A stretch of DNA of 64,000 nt from Companilactobacillus zhongbaensis (GTDB lineage: Bacteria > Bacillota > Bacilli > Lactobacillales > Lactobacillaceae): assembly GCF_003946515.1 (NCBI RefSeq), contig NZ_RHOM01000003.1, positions 62,001 to 126,000 on the forward strand, in the 5' to 3' direction. The translations under genes were made by a program, and so were the position numbers. Below the pieces are notes generated by a model. That model saw only the letters and a list, made by a program, of their open reading frames with translations, had not been told where the DNA came from and searched no databases. Shown here piece by piece: positions 16,816 through 25,203 of this stretch. Position 1 is the first letter of the stretch. The number at the start of each line of letters is the position of its first letter.

Positions 16816-17604
16816 TTAAATTAATCGTAACTCACGTAATTCATAGTAAATCCCACTATGATTATTATCTTCTTTAGTAATAAACTTGGCGTTTTCCTTA
16901 GCAACTGAAAGTCCATTAATCATCGCGATGGGATTATCCACTTTTTTAAACATCGGAATATCATTATTGCCATCACCAAATGCATAAGTAGGAATTCCTT
17001 GCAGGTCAGCTTCTTCAATCAAACTAGTAATGCCACCAGCTTTAGAAACACCTTTCAAAACCACATCAAGTCCCCGAGGATTATTCCGATAAAACGTCAA
17101 TTGCGATCCAAAGATTTCTTCATATTTATCTTGATGATCATTTTTACCTTCGGGAGTGTAAACAAATGAAAAGTTGATCTGATTATTCTTATAAAAATCA
17201 GGATCAATGATCTTTTCCAAACCTAAGGCTTTATAGTTATCGTCGACCATCGGTGAGTCAGCAGAGACTGCACATTCTTTATTATTGTAAAAAGCCACTT
17301 CTTCATTATAGTGACTGGCAAAGGCAAGCAATTCTTCATTGACCTTTGTCGGAATTTCCTCAACTACGATAGGTTTGTTTTCAAACACAACGTAGCTGCC
17401 ATTTGCGGTGATAAAGGAATCAAACTTAGCTTTTTTGATCAAGTTCTCGATTTCGAATTCGTTTCTCCCGGTAGCAATAACTGGCAAAATATCATTTTCC
17501 CGCAACAAGTCCAGTGCTAACAAATTGCGATCCGACACCTGCTTATCATCATTGAATAAGGTCCCATCTAAATCAAAAAAAACGATTCCTTTATATTTTT
17601 TCAT
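16816..17604 (-). CDS. HAD superfamily phosphatase (Cof type)
   Basis: A 262-residue soluble hydrolase. Motif I is FFDLDGTLFND (residues 9-19, nucleophile Asp), motif II includes IATGR, and motif IV is AFGDGNNDIPMF, with a Cof-type C2 cap between. Members dephosphorylate sugar phosphates, flavin or PLP precursors; the substrate cannot be assigned here. It is a single-gene unit, convergent with GH65, so a role in clearing sugar phosphates is possible but speculative. Confidence 0.88.
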   Translation of the reverse strand: MKKYKGIVFFDLDGTLFNDDKQVSDRNLLALDLLRENDILPVIATGRNEFEIENLIKKAKFDSFITANGSYVVFENKPIVVEEIPTKVNEELLAFASHYNEEVAFYNNKECAVSADSPMVDDNYKALGLEKIIDPDFYKNNQINFSFVYTPEGKNDHQDKYEEIFGSQLTFYRNNPRGLDVVLKGVSKAGGITSLIEEADLQGIPTYAFGDGNNDIPMFKKVDNPIAMINGLSVAKENAKFITKEDNNHSGIYYELRELRLI

Positions 17605-17874
17605 AATTCCATTCCTTTCCGATCTATGTTACTATCGATCGTCAGAAATTGTTGTATATCATTATCCAATTCCCTTTACTTTGTTTTAACATGAATGTGG
17701 GAAAAGGTCACTTCTGACGCTCTGTCCAACTTTAATTTTATATTTACAGAAATAATTATTGGCTTTACAATTATTTTAACATTATTTTTTAATTATTTTT
17801 TTCAGTTCAATTTTCATCAAATTCATTATAGTAGTGTTATCATGTTCTAAATCAAATTGAAGGGAGGTCTGCTG

Positions 17875-19239
17875 ATGATCGATCTTACTAATGGAAAACC
17901 TATGAAGGTTATTTTTCTTTATACGATTCCACTGTTGTTAGGAAATTTCTTTCAACAGTTTTACAGTTTTATTGATACTTTGATCGTCGGGAAAACTATT
18001 AGTGTCAATGCCCTAGCTAGTGTCGGAGCTACCGGTGGGTTGACGGCCTTAGTCATTGGGTTCGCCCAAGATATTACTAGTGGACTGGCGATTTTGACCG
18101 CCAAACGATACGGTGCCGGCGATATGCAAGGAGTCACTAAGAGTTTTGCGTCGGGGATCATTATTTCTTTAGGTATCACCGTTGTCTTTACGGTGATTGC
18201 TGTGACGATTGCTTATCCACTATTGGTGATCATGCAAACACCAAAGGAATTGATCCACGATTCATTCATATTCCTTGAAATCATCTTTGCTGGTATTTTC
18301 TCATTCGTCGGTTTCGACTTTTTAGGAAATACCATGAGAGCACTGGGAAATACACGTGTTCCCTTATTTTTCTTGATAGTAAGTACCGTTTTGAACATCG
18401 GTTTGGAATTAATTTTCATTCTCGTATTTCATATGGGTGTTGCTGGTGCTGGTCTAGCTACGATCGTTGCGCAGACTATCACCTTCATCACTTTGTACAT
18501 TTACATTTACTTCAAATTTCCATATTTGATCCTAAGTCGGAGCGACTTTAAGATCGATAAAAAGGAAATCAAACAACTACTGTCGATCAGTATGCCCATG
18601 GGATTTCAATCATCTATCATCGCCATCGGTGCCATCATTTTGCAATTCATGCTCAATACCTTAGGTGCAGATGCCGTCGCTGCTTACACCGTTGCTGGCC
18701 GGATTGAACAAATTGCCACCTTGCCAGCCATGAGTTTCGGAATTTCTCTAGTCAACTACACCGCCCAAAACTTAGGTGCCAAGAAATACCCACGGATCTT
18801 ACAAGGAGTTAAACAAGGTATAATCTTATCGGTCGGTTCCAGCGTCACGATTGGAATGTTGCTAGTCTTCTTCGGAAAAAACATTTCCCAACTATTCATG
18901 AATGGCTATCAACCAAAGATCTTAAATCTAGTACAAACGTATTACTACTTCAACGGAACCATGTACTTCATCTTATCAATTTTATTCATCGTCAGATATA
19001 CACTACAAGGACTTGGCAATCAAAAAGCACCAACAATCGCTGGAATAGCCGAATTGATCATGAGAGTCTTCGCCAGCGTAGTATTGATCAAAGCCTTCGG
19101 TTTCTTAGGAGCAGCCATGGCCAACCCACTCGCCTGGATTGGATCAACACTAGTCTTAATTAGTACGTGGAATTTGACCATAAAAGAATTGAAACGAAAA
19201 AGAATGCAGTTGCATGAGAGAGTTGAAGAAATGGAATAA
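17875..19239 (+). CDS. MATE family multidrug/cation efflux transporter
   Basis: A 454-residue membrane protein with 12 predicted helices in two homologous halves, typical of MATE exporters driven by Na+ or H+. The start MIDLTNGKPMKVIFLYTIP was chosen because GGGAGG lies 9 bases before the ATG at 17875. Family features include FFQQFYSFIDTLIVGKTI in the first helix pair and the equivalent region after residue ~235 (SISMPMGFQSSIIAIG). The substrate is unknown. The 17605-17874 upstream stretch is AT-rich, with a TATAGT hexamer near 17826 as a possible -10. Confidence 0.9.
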   Translation: MIDLTNGKPMKVIFLYTIPLLLGNFFQQFYSFIDTLIVGKTISVNALASVGATGGLTALVIGFAQDITSGLAILTAKRYGAGDMQGVTKSFASGIIISLGITVVFTVIAVTIAYPLLVIMQTPKELIHDSFIFLEIIFAGIFSFVGFDFLGNTMRALGNTRVPLFFLIVSTVLNIGLELIFILVFHMGVAGAGLATIVAQTITFITLYIYIYFKFPYLILSRSDFKIDKKEIKQLLSISMPMGFQSSIIAIGAIILQFMLNTLGADAVAAYTVAGRIEQIATLPAMSFGISLVNYTAQNLGAKKYPRILQGVKQGIILSVGSSVTIGMLLVFFGKNISQLFMNGYQPKILNLVQTYYYFNGTMYFILSILFIVRYTLQGLGNQKAPTIAGIAELIMRVFASVVLIKAFGFLGAAMANPLAWIGSTLVLISTWNLTIKELKRKRMQLHERVEEME

Positions 19240-19253
19240 AAACAGAGAGTGGA

Positions 19254-19353
19254 GAGACGCGGGTAGCTGCTGAGGATTTAGGGACTGTCAGCACCCAAGG
19301 TGCGGCGAAGCCGTGCCTGCTGACAGTTTCTAAACCGGAGGCCGCTGCGTCTC
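19254..19353 (+). repeat. Family-2 structured repeat, copy H
   Basis: Outer arms GAGACGC (19254-19260) and GCGTCTC (19347-19353); inner arms ACTGTCAGCA (19284-19293) and TGCTGACAGT (19318-19327), capped by CGGC-GAA-GCCG. The linkers GCTGAGGATTTAG and CTAAACCGGAGGCCGCT match copy G (minus strand of 5408-5506), where TTTAG/CTAAA is replaced by TTAAC/GTTAA, a paired change. It lies 14 bp behind the MATE stop codon. Confidence 0.75.
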
Positions 19354-19680
19354 GGAACTCGTTTCAGCATCCTTGAGGATAAACATAAAAAAACACTATC
19401 CAAAACCGCTGCAAGTTTAGCAATCATAAATAAAAAGCACTATCCAATTAACTGCAATTTTTGCCGGCAAAAAATGGACAGCTCTTTTCTATACAGCCGA
19501 AGCCGTGCCGCGACTACATGTGTTAACCGGAGGCCGCTACCTCGCGGAGCTCGTTTCAGCATCCTTGAGGATAAAAATAAAAAGCACTATTCAATTTGCT
19601 GCAAGTTTAGCAATCATAAATAAAAACCACCATCCAAACCGCTGCAAGTTTAGCTATTAAAAATGGATAGCACTATTCCC
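19354..19680. repeat. Duplicated block with ~43-bp tandem units and a half copy of family 2
   Basis: TCGTTTCAGCATCCTTGAGGAT occurs at about 19359-19380 and 19551-19572, each followed by units of the form CACTATCCAA...GCTGCAAGTTTAGCAATCATAAAT (near 19394, 19438, 19584 and 19629). The second block is preceded by GTGTTAACCGGAGGCCGCT (about 19520-19538), the 3' half of a family-2 element without its 5' arm. There is no coding frame. From 19680 to 19762 I see nothing else. Confidence 0.65.
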
Positions 19681-19762
19681 CATCGATATATCCGGACCTA
19701 GAATACCCATGTCAAACGCATCTCACCGTTTGTCGAAACCAGCTTCCTTCATAACAAAACAA

Positions 19763-19807
19763 AAAAGCGTATCCCAAAGCGAAAAACGCAAACGGATACG
19801 TTTTTTA
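19763..19807. terminator. Bidirectional terminator behind the esterase gene
   Basis: AAAAAGCGTATCC pairs with GGATACGTTTTTT and has a nested GCG/CGC stem in the loop. On the minus strand it ends the esterase transcript. Confidence 0.85.
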
Positions 19808-19812
19808 TTCCA

Positions 19813-20850
19813 TCACAAATTAATCCCCCGAACAGCCTCATGCAAAGCATCTTCACTAGCAGCACACTGTCCAAGATAATTCAAAAATGAATGTCCCATA
19901 CCACCGTAACGGACAAAATCAACTTTTTCACCAGCAGTCCCCACTTCTTCCGCAAACGACTCAGCTTGCAAGCGAAGTGGATCAAACTCACCTACCAAGA
20001 TTTTCAAATTTTTAAAAGTTGTCGGATCTGCATAAAGCGGCGAAATGATCGGTGAAGTCAAATCAATATCATTACCGTTCAAATATAAATGCGTCATGAT
20101 TCGATCAAGTTGTTTATGTCGCAAGTAATCTTGCCGCAAAAACTTGCGCTGATTAGGATTAATTGCGATTCTCTGATCATCCCAAAGTGGTCCGTTCAAA
20201 TCAGAACCTTGAACTACCGTCGGATAAAATAAAATATGATTTTCAAAATTAGCAATTCCTAACTGCGACAACATTTGACTGGCACCCAAGCCAATACAAG
20301 CTCCAGCTGAATCCCCCATCAAAGTAAGATGTGGACGACGTTTATTAACTAAAGAAGTCACTGCTAAGACGTCCAAAATCGAATCAGGATAAGGATTTTC
20401 GGGACATTGATGATAATTTACGCAGTAAATAATACCATCGTAAATTTTGGCGAGCATTTTTAAAATAGTCATAAATCCCGTTGAGCCTTCATTATAATAA
20501 GCTCCACCATGAACATAAATTATGGCGTTGTCACTGGATTTTACTTGGTCACGATAGATCTTAAAAAATTTAACTTTTCTTCCCATTTCATTGGCGATAA
20601 AAGGCTGTACATTAATGTCATCCAGATATGCTCGAGCAACTGTCCCAGTATCAAAGGTTCGCATGTCAGCATGATGCTCCTTCAATCCCGCAGCATTAGT
20701 TTTTTTCAGGCCCGCCAAAAAACGTGGATCATAAGTGTGGGCATCTAACCGGTCTTTGACGATCATATTGACTCCTTCGATATGCGGGATATCCACTGGC
20801 CCAATGTGTTGCAATCGTTGTAATTCCAAAACATACTCATTTGCGATCAT
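19813..20850 (-). CDS. Alpha/beta hydrolase (HSL-type esterase)
   Basis: A 345-residue esterase-like protein. It has the HGG oxyanion motif (VHGGAYYNEG, around residue 125), the nucleophile elbow GDSAG (around residue 190), an acid in GEFDPLR and the catalytic His in GMGHSF, so the full triad is present. This matches hormone-sensitive-lipase-like carboxylesterases. The start MIANEYVLEL at 20850 follows AAAGGAG; the upstream extension lacks a better site. No signal peptide is visible, so it is likely cytosolic. The natural substrate is unknown. Confidence 0.87.
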   Translation of the reverse strand: MIANEYVLELQRLQHIGPVDIPHIEGVNMIVKDRLDAHTYDPRFLAGLKKTNAAGLKEHHADMRTFDTGTVARAYLDDINVQPFIANEMGRKVKFFKIYRDQVKSSDNAIIYVHGGAYYNEGSTGFMTILKMLAKIYDGIIYCVNYHQCPENPYPDSILDVLAVTSLVNKRRPHLTLMGDSAGACIGLGASQMLSQLGIANFENHILFYPTVVQGSDLNGPLWDDQRIAINPNQRKFLRQDYLRHKQLDRIMTHLYLNGNDIDLTSPIISPLYADPTTFKNLKILVGEFDPLRLQAESFAEEVGTAGEKVDFVRYGGMGHSFLNYLGQCAASEDALHEAVRGINL

Positions 20851-21057
20851 AATGATGACTCCTTTTAAAAAGTAGTTGCACAAACGTTTAAATAATTTTA
20901 TTTATTAAATCAAGAACTGTAATCATTATAAATTATTAAATAAACCGTGCAGACTAAGTATTTAAAAGAATCTTTTTAAAAATTGAAGAAAATTTTCTAG
21001 AAAAATCAAGTAAAAAGCCTCCCTATTTTTTGAAGTTAGGTGTAATAAATAGTTATC

Positions 21058-21113
21058 AAAAAAAGCGGAACAGACAAGCATACTCAATGAGTAAGTTATC
21101 TGTTCCGCTTTTT
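21058..21113. terminator. Terminator at the end of the cobalamin/pdu island
   Basis: AAAAAGCGGAACAGA pairs with TCTGTTCCGCTTTTT around a loop that has its own TACTCA/TGAGTA stem. It closes the minus-strand island right behind the adenosyltransferase gene. Confidence 0.9.
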
Positions 21114-21120
21114 AATGAGC

Positions 21121-21690
21121 TTATCTAAATACTGGCTTACTATTACGATATTGAATATCCTCAACACCGTCCAACACATTAGCATAACGAGCAGCAGCGA
21201 AGAAGTAATCTGAAAGACGGTTGATAAACTTCAAAACGTAATCGTTGATCGGTTCATCTTGAATCAAGGAAACGATCGTTCTTTCAGCACGTCTAGTTAC
21301 CGTTCTAGCATAGTGCAATGAAGATGCAGTCTTTGAGCCACCAGGCAAAATAAATTTTTGCGTCTTAGGAACATTGGCAGTATATTCGTCGATTTTCTTT
21401 TCTAGCCAATCAACGTACTTGTGATCTTCGGTAAAAATGAATTCGTGTTTCTCATCGTTTTGCGAAATAGCCAAGTCAGTTCCACAGTCGAACAACAATT
21501 GTTGGATCTCAGTCAATTCATCACCGAGTTCTTTAGTCTTATCACTCAAGTTGGCAATGACCATCCCAACGAGTGAATTCAATTCGTCGACTGAACCGTA
21601 TGCTTCAACACGTTTGTCAGACTTGAACATAACATCATTTCCGATAATTCTAGTCTTACCTTTGTCACCAGTTCTAGTATAAATTTTCAT
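21121..21690 (-). CDS. ATP:cob(I)alamin adenosyltransferase (PduO type), copy 1
   Basis: A 189-residue enzyme that transfers the adenosyl group from ATP to cob(I)alamin or its precursors. It has the PduO-type N-terminal TRTGDKGKT, the RVEAYGSVDELNS segment and the C-terminal RRAERTIVSL...YVLKFINRLSDYFFAAAR signature. It is the last gene of the cobalamin segment, 95 bp behind hemD, and one of two such enzymes in the window (the other at 39122-39694). Its place with cobU/cobS suggests it serves precursor adenosylation during assembly, while the other serves the metabolosome; that split is inference. Confidence 0.93.
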   Translation of the reverse strand: MKIYTRTGDKGKTRIIGNDVMFKSDKRVEAYGSVDELNSLVGMVIANLSDKTKELGDELTEIQQLLFDCGTDLAISQNDEKHEFIFTEDHKYVDWLEKKIDEYTANVPKTQKFILPGGSKTASSLHYARTVTRRAERTIVSLIQDEPINDYVLKFINRLSDYFFAAARYANVLDGVEDIQYRNSKPVFR

Positions 21691-21785
21691 AAGTTCCCTC
21701 TCATTCTATAATTAAAAAAATTTATTCAGCAATGCTTTTTACAATCGTATTGTTTCATTATCTTACTTATTTAATCACGGTGCAA

Positions 21786-22481
21786 TTATTTCTCTCGGGC
21801 AATTTTCCAAACTGCTTGCTTCAAAATATTTCTTTTATGCTTTGGTATATAGTTTTCAAATCCAAGGCCATCCATGATGCCCTTTGTTTGATGATCGATA
21901 GTGTAATATTTAGCAGTCATGAATTGCTGCGGGATTTTCTCTTCGATCGATTCAAATCGGTAAAACTCGATTGGACTCGTAATCAAAACTTTCGTAAAAT
22001 CAGCGGCACCGATCTTCGCGATTGCCTTTTTCTCGTCAGCCTCCGTCCAAATATTTTCGTAAACATCGATATTTTTCACTTGTGCATGAGCATTTAATTC
22101 CTTGGCTAAATTACTCTTCAAAAAAACGATCTGGTCATCTTCGGCTAAAATATCGTTCAAATCTGAGATCAATTGTTGCTGATTTTCGACTGGTAAGACA
22201 AAGACGTTTGTAAAGTGAAACTGTCGTAATAATCTGGCGGCACCAGGACTAATAACATAAATTAATTTATCAAGTGATACATCAGATTTCACCAACGCTT
22301 GAATAGCCAACATGCTCGTCACTACGATGGCCAGACTATCGTCTATTATTTGATATTTTTGCTTGATCCAAGGCAAGTACTTGATCCGTTTTAATGGTAG
22401 GAAAACCGGATTCCAGTTGTATAGTTCGAGCAACATTTCATCGTCGAATTTGTCCTCGGGATAAGTCAGCAAGATTGCCAT
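21786..22481 (-). CDS. hemD: Uroporphyrinogen-III synthase-like protein
   Basis: A 231-residue protein with the loose two-domain pattern of HemD: LLTYPEDK at the start, an ALVKSDVSLDKLIYVISPGAARLLRQ hinge area, and VLITSPIEFYRFE near residue 170, where the family has its ...TSPS/A... motif. HemD cyclises hydroxymethylbilane for haem, sirohaem and corrin. No hemA, B, C or L gene is nearby, so this gene is isolated from its pathway. It starts two bases behind the cobC stop codon. The family is poorly conserved, so the call is moderate. Confidence 0.72.
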   Translation of the reverse strand: MAILLTYPEDKFDDEMLLELYNWNPVFLPLKRIKYLPWIKQKYQIIDDSLAIVVTSMLAIQALVKSDVSLDKLIYVISPGAARLLRQFHFTNVFVLPVENQQQLISDLNDILAEDDQIVFLKSNLAKELNAHAQVKNIDVYENIWTEADEKKAIAKIGAADFTKVLITSPIEFYRFESIEEKIPQQFMTAKYYTIDHQTKGIMDGLGFENYIPKHKRNILKQAVWKIAREK

Positions 22482-22482
22482 T

Positions 22483-23088
22483 TCATCGACCCACGTTTCT
22501 TTTTATTAACTCAAAATTCTTTCCGTCATTACTAGTGTACTCACTAAAGCATCCAGCATCAAAGTGAATATCCCAAAAAACCTCGTCTGATTTCAGCAAA
22601 GTTTGTTCGATCACCCGCAAAGTTCCCAAGTGAGCTACTAATAAAATGTTTTCTTGCTTTTTAGCCAACGCAGTTTGTAGGATATTGGCTAAACTAGCTT
22701 GCACGTGCTGGCGAAATACATAATAATCTTCCGCCTCAGGTGGTACGTAATCAAACGGTTGATCGAGCCACTTTTGCCATTCTTCTGGATAAGCAGCTTC
22801 GATCTCATTAGCGTCCATCCCTTCCCACTTACCAAAACCTTTTTCATTCAGACCTGGTAGTTGGAAGAGTGGGACATCTTTTTTTAATGCCGGTTTAATG
22901 GTCTGATATGTCCGCTTTAGCCCACTACAATAAGCAACATCAAACGTCAGCCGATGATTAGTAATTGCTTGGGCTAAGTCTTGAGCTTGTTGCAATCCCT
23001 TTTCGTCTAACAAAACATCGCTTGTACCATAAAACTTTTTTTGTAAATTCCAAGCTGTTTCTCCGTGACGGGCTACGATCAATTTCAT
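22483..23088 (-). CDS. cobC: Alpha-ribazole phosphatase / histidine phosphatase
   Basis: A 201-residue phosphoglycerate-mutase-like phosphatase. It opens MKLIVARHGETAWN with the catalytic RHGE motif and has a second histidine in LLVAHLGTLRVI. In cobalamin assembly CobC removes the 5'-phosphate of alpha-ribazole phosphate or of adenosylcobalamin phosphate. The start at 23088 overlaps the cobS stop by four bases (ATGA), which fixes it over the longer upstream frame. Its place between cobS and hemD supports the cobalamin role. Confidence 0.9.
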   Translation of the reverse strand: MKLIVARHGETAWNLQKKFYGTSDVLLDEKGLQQAQDLAQAITNHRLTFDVAYCSGLKRTYQTIKPALKKDVPLFQLPGLNEKGFGKWEGMDANEIEAAYPEEWQKWLDQPFDYVPPEAEDYYVFRQHVQASLANILQTALAKKQENILLVAHLGTLRVIEQTLLKSDEVFWDIHFDAGCFSEYTSNDGKNFELIKRNVGR

Positions 23089-23840
23089 AGTTGCACGACC
23101 GCGGCATAACCAATCATGAACAATACTTGGCAAATGCTGGCATAAGCTCCCAAAGTGTCACCAGTGAATCCTCCGAGTTGCTTGTTGATCCAGTGCTTAT
23201 AAACGAGAACGAAAATGGCAGCTAAAGCATATCCGACCAGGCCTTTCCAGCCTAAAGCTAAGACGATAACAATGATGGCTAACAGTTGACTGACTGCTGC
23301 ACGCCAAGGGGCAATTTTACCCCAGCTTTTTAACAAGCCTTTCTCATCATCAGAGTTGATGATCCTCAAAAAAATCAAGGAAATACCAGTCTTCGTGTTC
23401 ATGATCGTGATGGCCGCGAGGAAGACATTGGTCCACAAGCTAATGTGACCACTGACGAAATAAGTTACACCGATCATGATGGCATAGTAATAGATCAGCG
23501 CTAATGCCCCCATCGTTCCTAGTCGGCTATCTTTCATGATCTGATACATTTTTTCTTTACTACGGGAACTAAACATCCCATCAGCAGTATCAGCTAAAGC
23601 ATCCAAGTGAAAACCACCGGTAATCATGCCATCGATGACAAGTAAGAATATCCAGCACAGCCAGGTCGGAAATAAGAAACTCAAACCATAAAAACAAAGC
23701 GCTTCAATAGCACCTAAAATCAAGCCAAAGAGCGTTAAATATTGGATCCCACGGTTAAATTTTTCCTGTGGCTCATCGATTGGAATTGGGATCGGGATCC
23801 GTGTAAAAAACTGTCCATACAAAATTAATGATGTGATCAA
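23085..23840 (-). CDS. cobS: Adenosylcobinamide-GDP ribazoletransferase
   Basis: A 251-residue membrane protein with about six hydrophobic segments that joins the lower-ligand alpha-ribazole (phosphate) to adenosylcobinamide-GDP, the last joining step. The family motif GGFHLDALADTADGMFSS (around residues 75-92) with its metal-binding aspartates is intact, followed by MKDSRLGTMG. A TTG start at 23840 with GAGG upstream is used. It overlaps cobC by four bases and follows cobU by 10 bp. Confidence 0.94.
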   Translation of the reverse strand: MITSLILYGQFFTRIPIPIPIDEPQEKFNRGIQYLTLFGLILGAIEALCFYGLSFLFPTWLCWIFLLVIDGMITGGFHLDALADTADGMFSSRSKEKMYQIMKDSRLGTMGALALIYYYAIMIGVTYFVSGHISLWTNVFLAAITIMNTKTGISLIFLRIINSDDEKGLLKSWGKIAPWRAAVSQLLAIIVIVLALGWKGLVGYALAAIFVLVYKHWINKQLGGFTGDTLGAYASICQVLFMIGYAAVVQL

Positions 23841-23850
23841 AATAATACCT

Positions 23851-24444
23851 CTATTTTATTTTTTGTGGCAGACCGCTGATGACGAACCAAACCTCGTCAC
23901 TCTTGCTGGCAATTAGTTTGTTAACTTCACCATAAATATCGCGCAGCATCCGTGTGTCCTTATCTTCGGGCACAATGCCGAGACCAACTTCATTTGTAAC
24001 CACGACAAGCGTCTTATTTCGTAAACTATTTACCACCATTATGTTGATCCATTGTTGCAAAATATAATGTGTGACTTCGTCTAATTCTTCCGTACCCATA
24101 TTATATAGAAAACTTTGGGCATTGGGATATCCACGACCTTCACGCACTTCGTTGACCCAATCGTAAAATAAAGCTGTCACCATATTGGTAACGTCATCAA
24201 GTAAGAAATATTTTTTCTTTGAAGTCTCCATGTATTTTGCAACATTAGCATAGCGTTCTTCCGTCATCCACTTCTTCGAACGACGAGCTTGATGTTTTTG
24301 AATTCGATCTTCCATTTCTTTATCGCCAGAACGGGAATTACTGGTGGCGATATAACAAACCTCATCATCACGATCAAAAAGATTTTCAGCAAATTCTGAT
24401 TTTCCACTACGGCAACCACCAGTCACCATGATTAAATGTTCCAT
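23851..24444 (-). CDS. cobU: Adenosylcobinamide kinase / phosphate guanylyltransferase
   Basis: A 197-residue enzyme that phosphorylates adenosylcobinamide and then attaches GMP, activating it for CobS. The P-loop MVTGGCRSGKSEFAE is at the N-terminus, and the family segment VVTNEVGLGIVPEDKDTRMLRD with its guanine/phosphate contacts is near residue 150. The gene is packed between cblS and cobS. Confidence 0.94.
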   Translation of the reverse strand: MEHLIMVTGGCRSGKSEFAENLFDRDDEVCYIATSNSRSGDKEMEDRIQKHQARRSKKWMTEERYANVAKYMETSKKKYFLLDDVTNMVTALFYDWVNEVREGRGYPNAQSFLYNMGTEELDEVTHYILQQWINIMVVNSLRNKTLVVVTNEVGLGIVPEDKDTRMLRDIYGEVNKLIASKSDEVWFVISGLPQKIK

Positions 24445-24448
24445 ATTA

Positions 24449-25186
24449 TTACCTCAATTTTGCAATTTTAATTAGTTCTGGGTGATCCTTTTTAAAATCA
24501 ATCAGGTTCTGATCTTCAACGACGACGAGTAAAACCGTAGACGGCCCAACAGTTTTTTTCATTTGACTTTGGTCGACGCTAGTTTCCAGTTGGAGAGTTT
24601 GTCCGTTGCTGGCTGCTAAAACGCTCATTTCATATTCGATTCCCTTTGAACCTACTGGAATCATATCACTGACGTTGGGATCTTTGCGTAAATCAATTGC
24701 ATCTTTAACTGTAAAAATATGATCTAGATTAGCTAAAACTTCATTCCCTACTAGTGGTCTCCCCAATTGGAAAATCGTTGCTGGATTTATCTGACGTGTT
24801 TTTTCATGTGGAGCTTCGCCAATCACAGTCACACTGACAGTAGTCATTTGAATATCTAAATTATCTTCCGTACTACCGTTGATCGATACTTCTGAATAAC
24901 CCATGTCAGCTAAGTCTTTTTGCATTTGTTTAATAACCGAAATACCGGTCGGATTGTATTCAACGCTCAATGTATCGACCACATTCAATGGTGTTGCTCC
25001 GTATGAGATCAATTCCAGCATGGCTGTTCTCAAGGTAAATGAAACTGATATTTCAGGTGAGCACTTTACAATATCGTACTTACGATCACCGAAACCAGCA
25101 CTAATATCACAACTGACGACCATATCTTTTTCAGCGGTGATCGGTGTGATCGTTAAATCGCGATATTGATGACTTTTTGCAGACAT
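24449..25186 (-). CDS. cblS: Alpha-ribazole kinase (AIR-synthase-like)
   Basis: A 245-residue protein with the AIR-synthase/PurM-like pattern (VVSCDISAGFGDRKYDIVKC near the N-terminus, LISYGATPLNVVDTLSVEYNPTG, later VTVIGEAP). In Firmicutes such proteins (CblS) phosphorylate salvaged alpha-ribazole, replacing the CobT route. A CblT-type transporter gene is in the same operon, and no cobT is seen, so lower-ligand salvage is the consistent reading. The gene lies between cobQ and cobU with short gaps. Confidence 0.8.
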   Translation of the reverse strand: MSAKSHQYRDLTITPITAEKDMVVSCDISAGFGDRKYDIVKCSPEISVSFTLRTAMLELISYGATPLNVVDTLSVEYNPTGISVIKQMQKDLADMGYSEVSINGSTEDNLDIQMTTVSVTVIGEAPHEKTRQINPATIFQLGRPLVGNEVLANLDHIFTVKDAIDLRKDPNVSDMIPVGSKGIEYEMSVLAASNGQTLQLETSVDQSQMKKTVGPSTVLLVVVEDQNLIDFKKDHPELIKIAKLR

Positions 25187-25203
25187 AACTACTTCCTTTT
25201 TCT

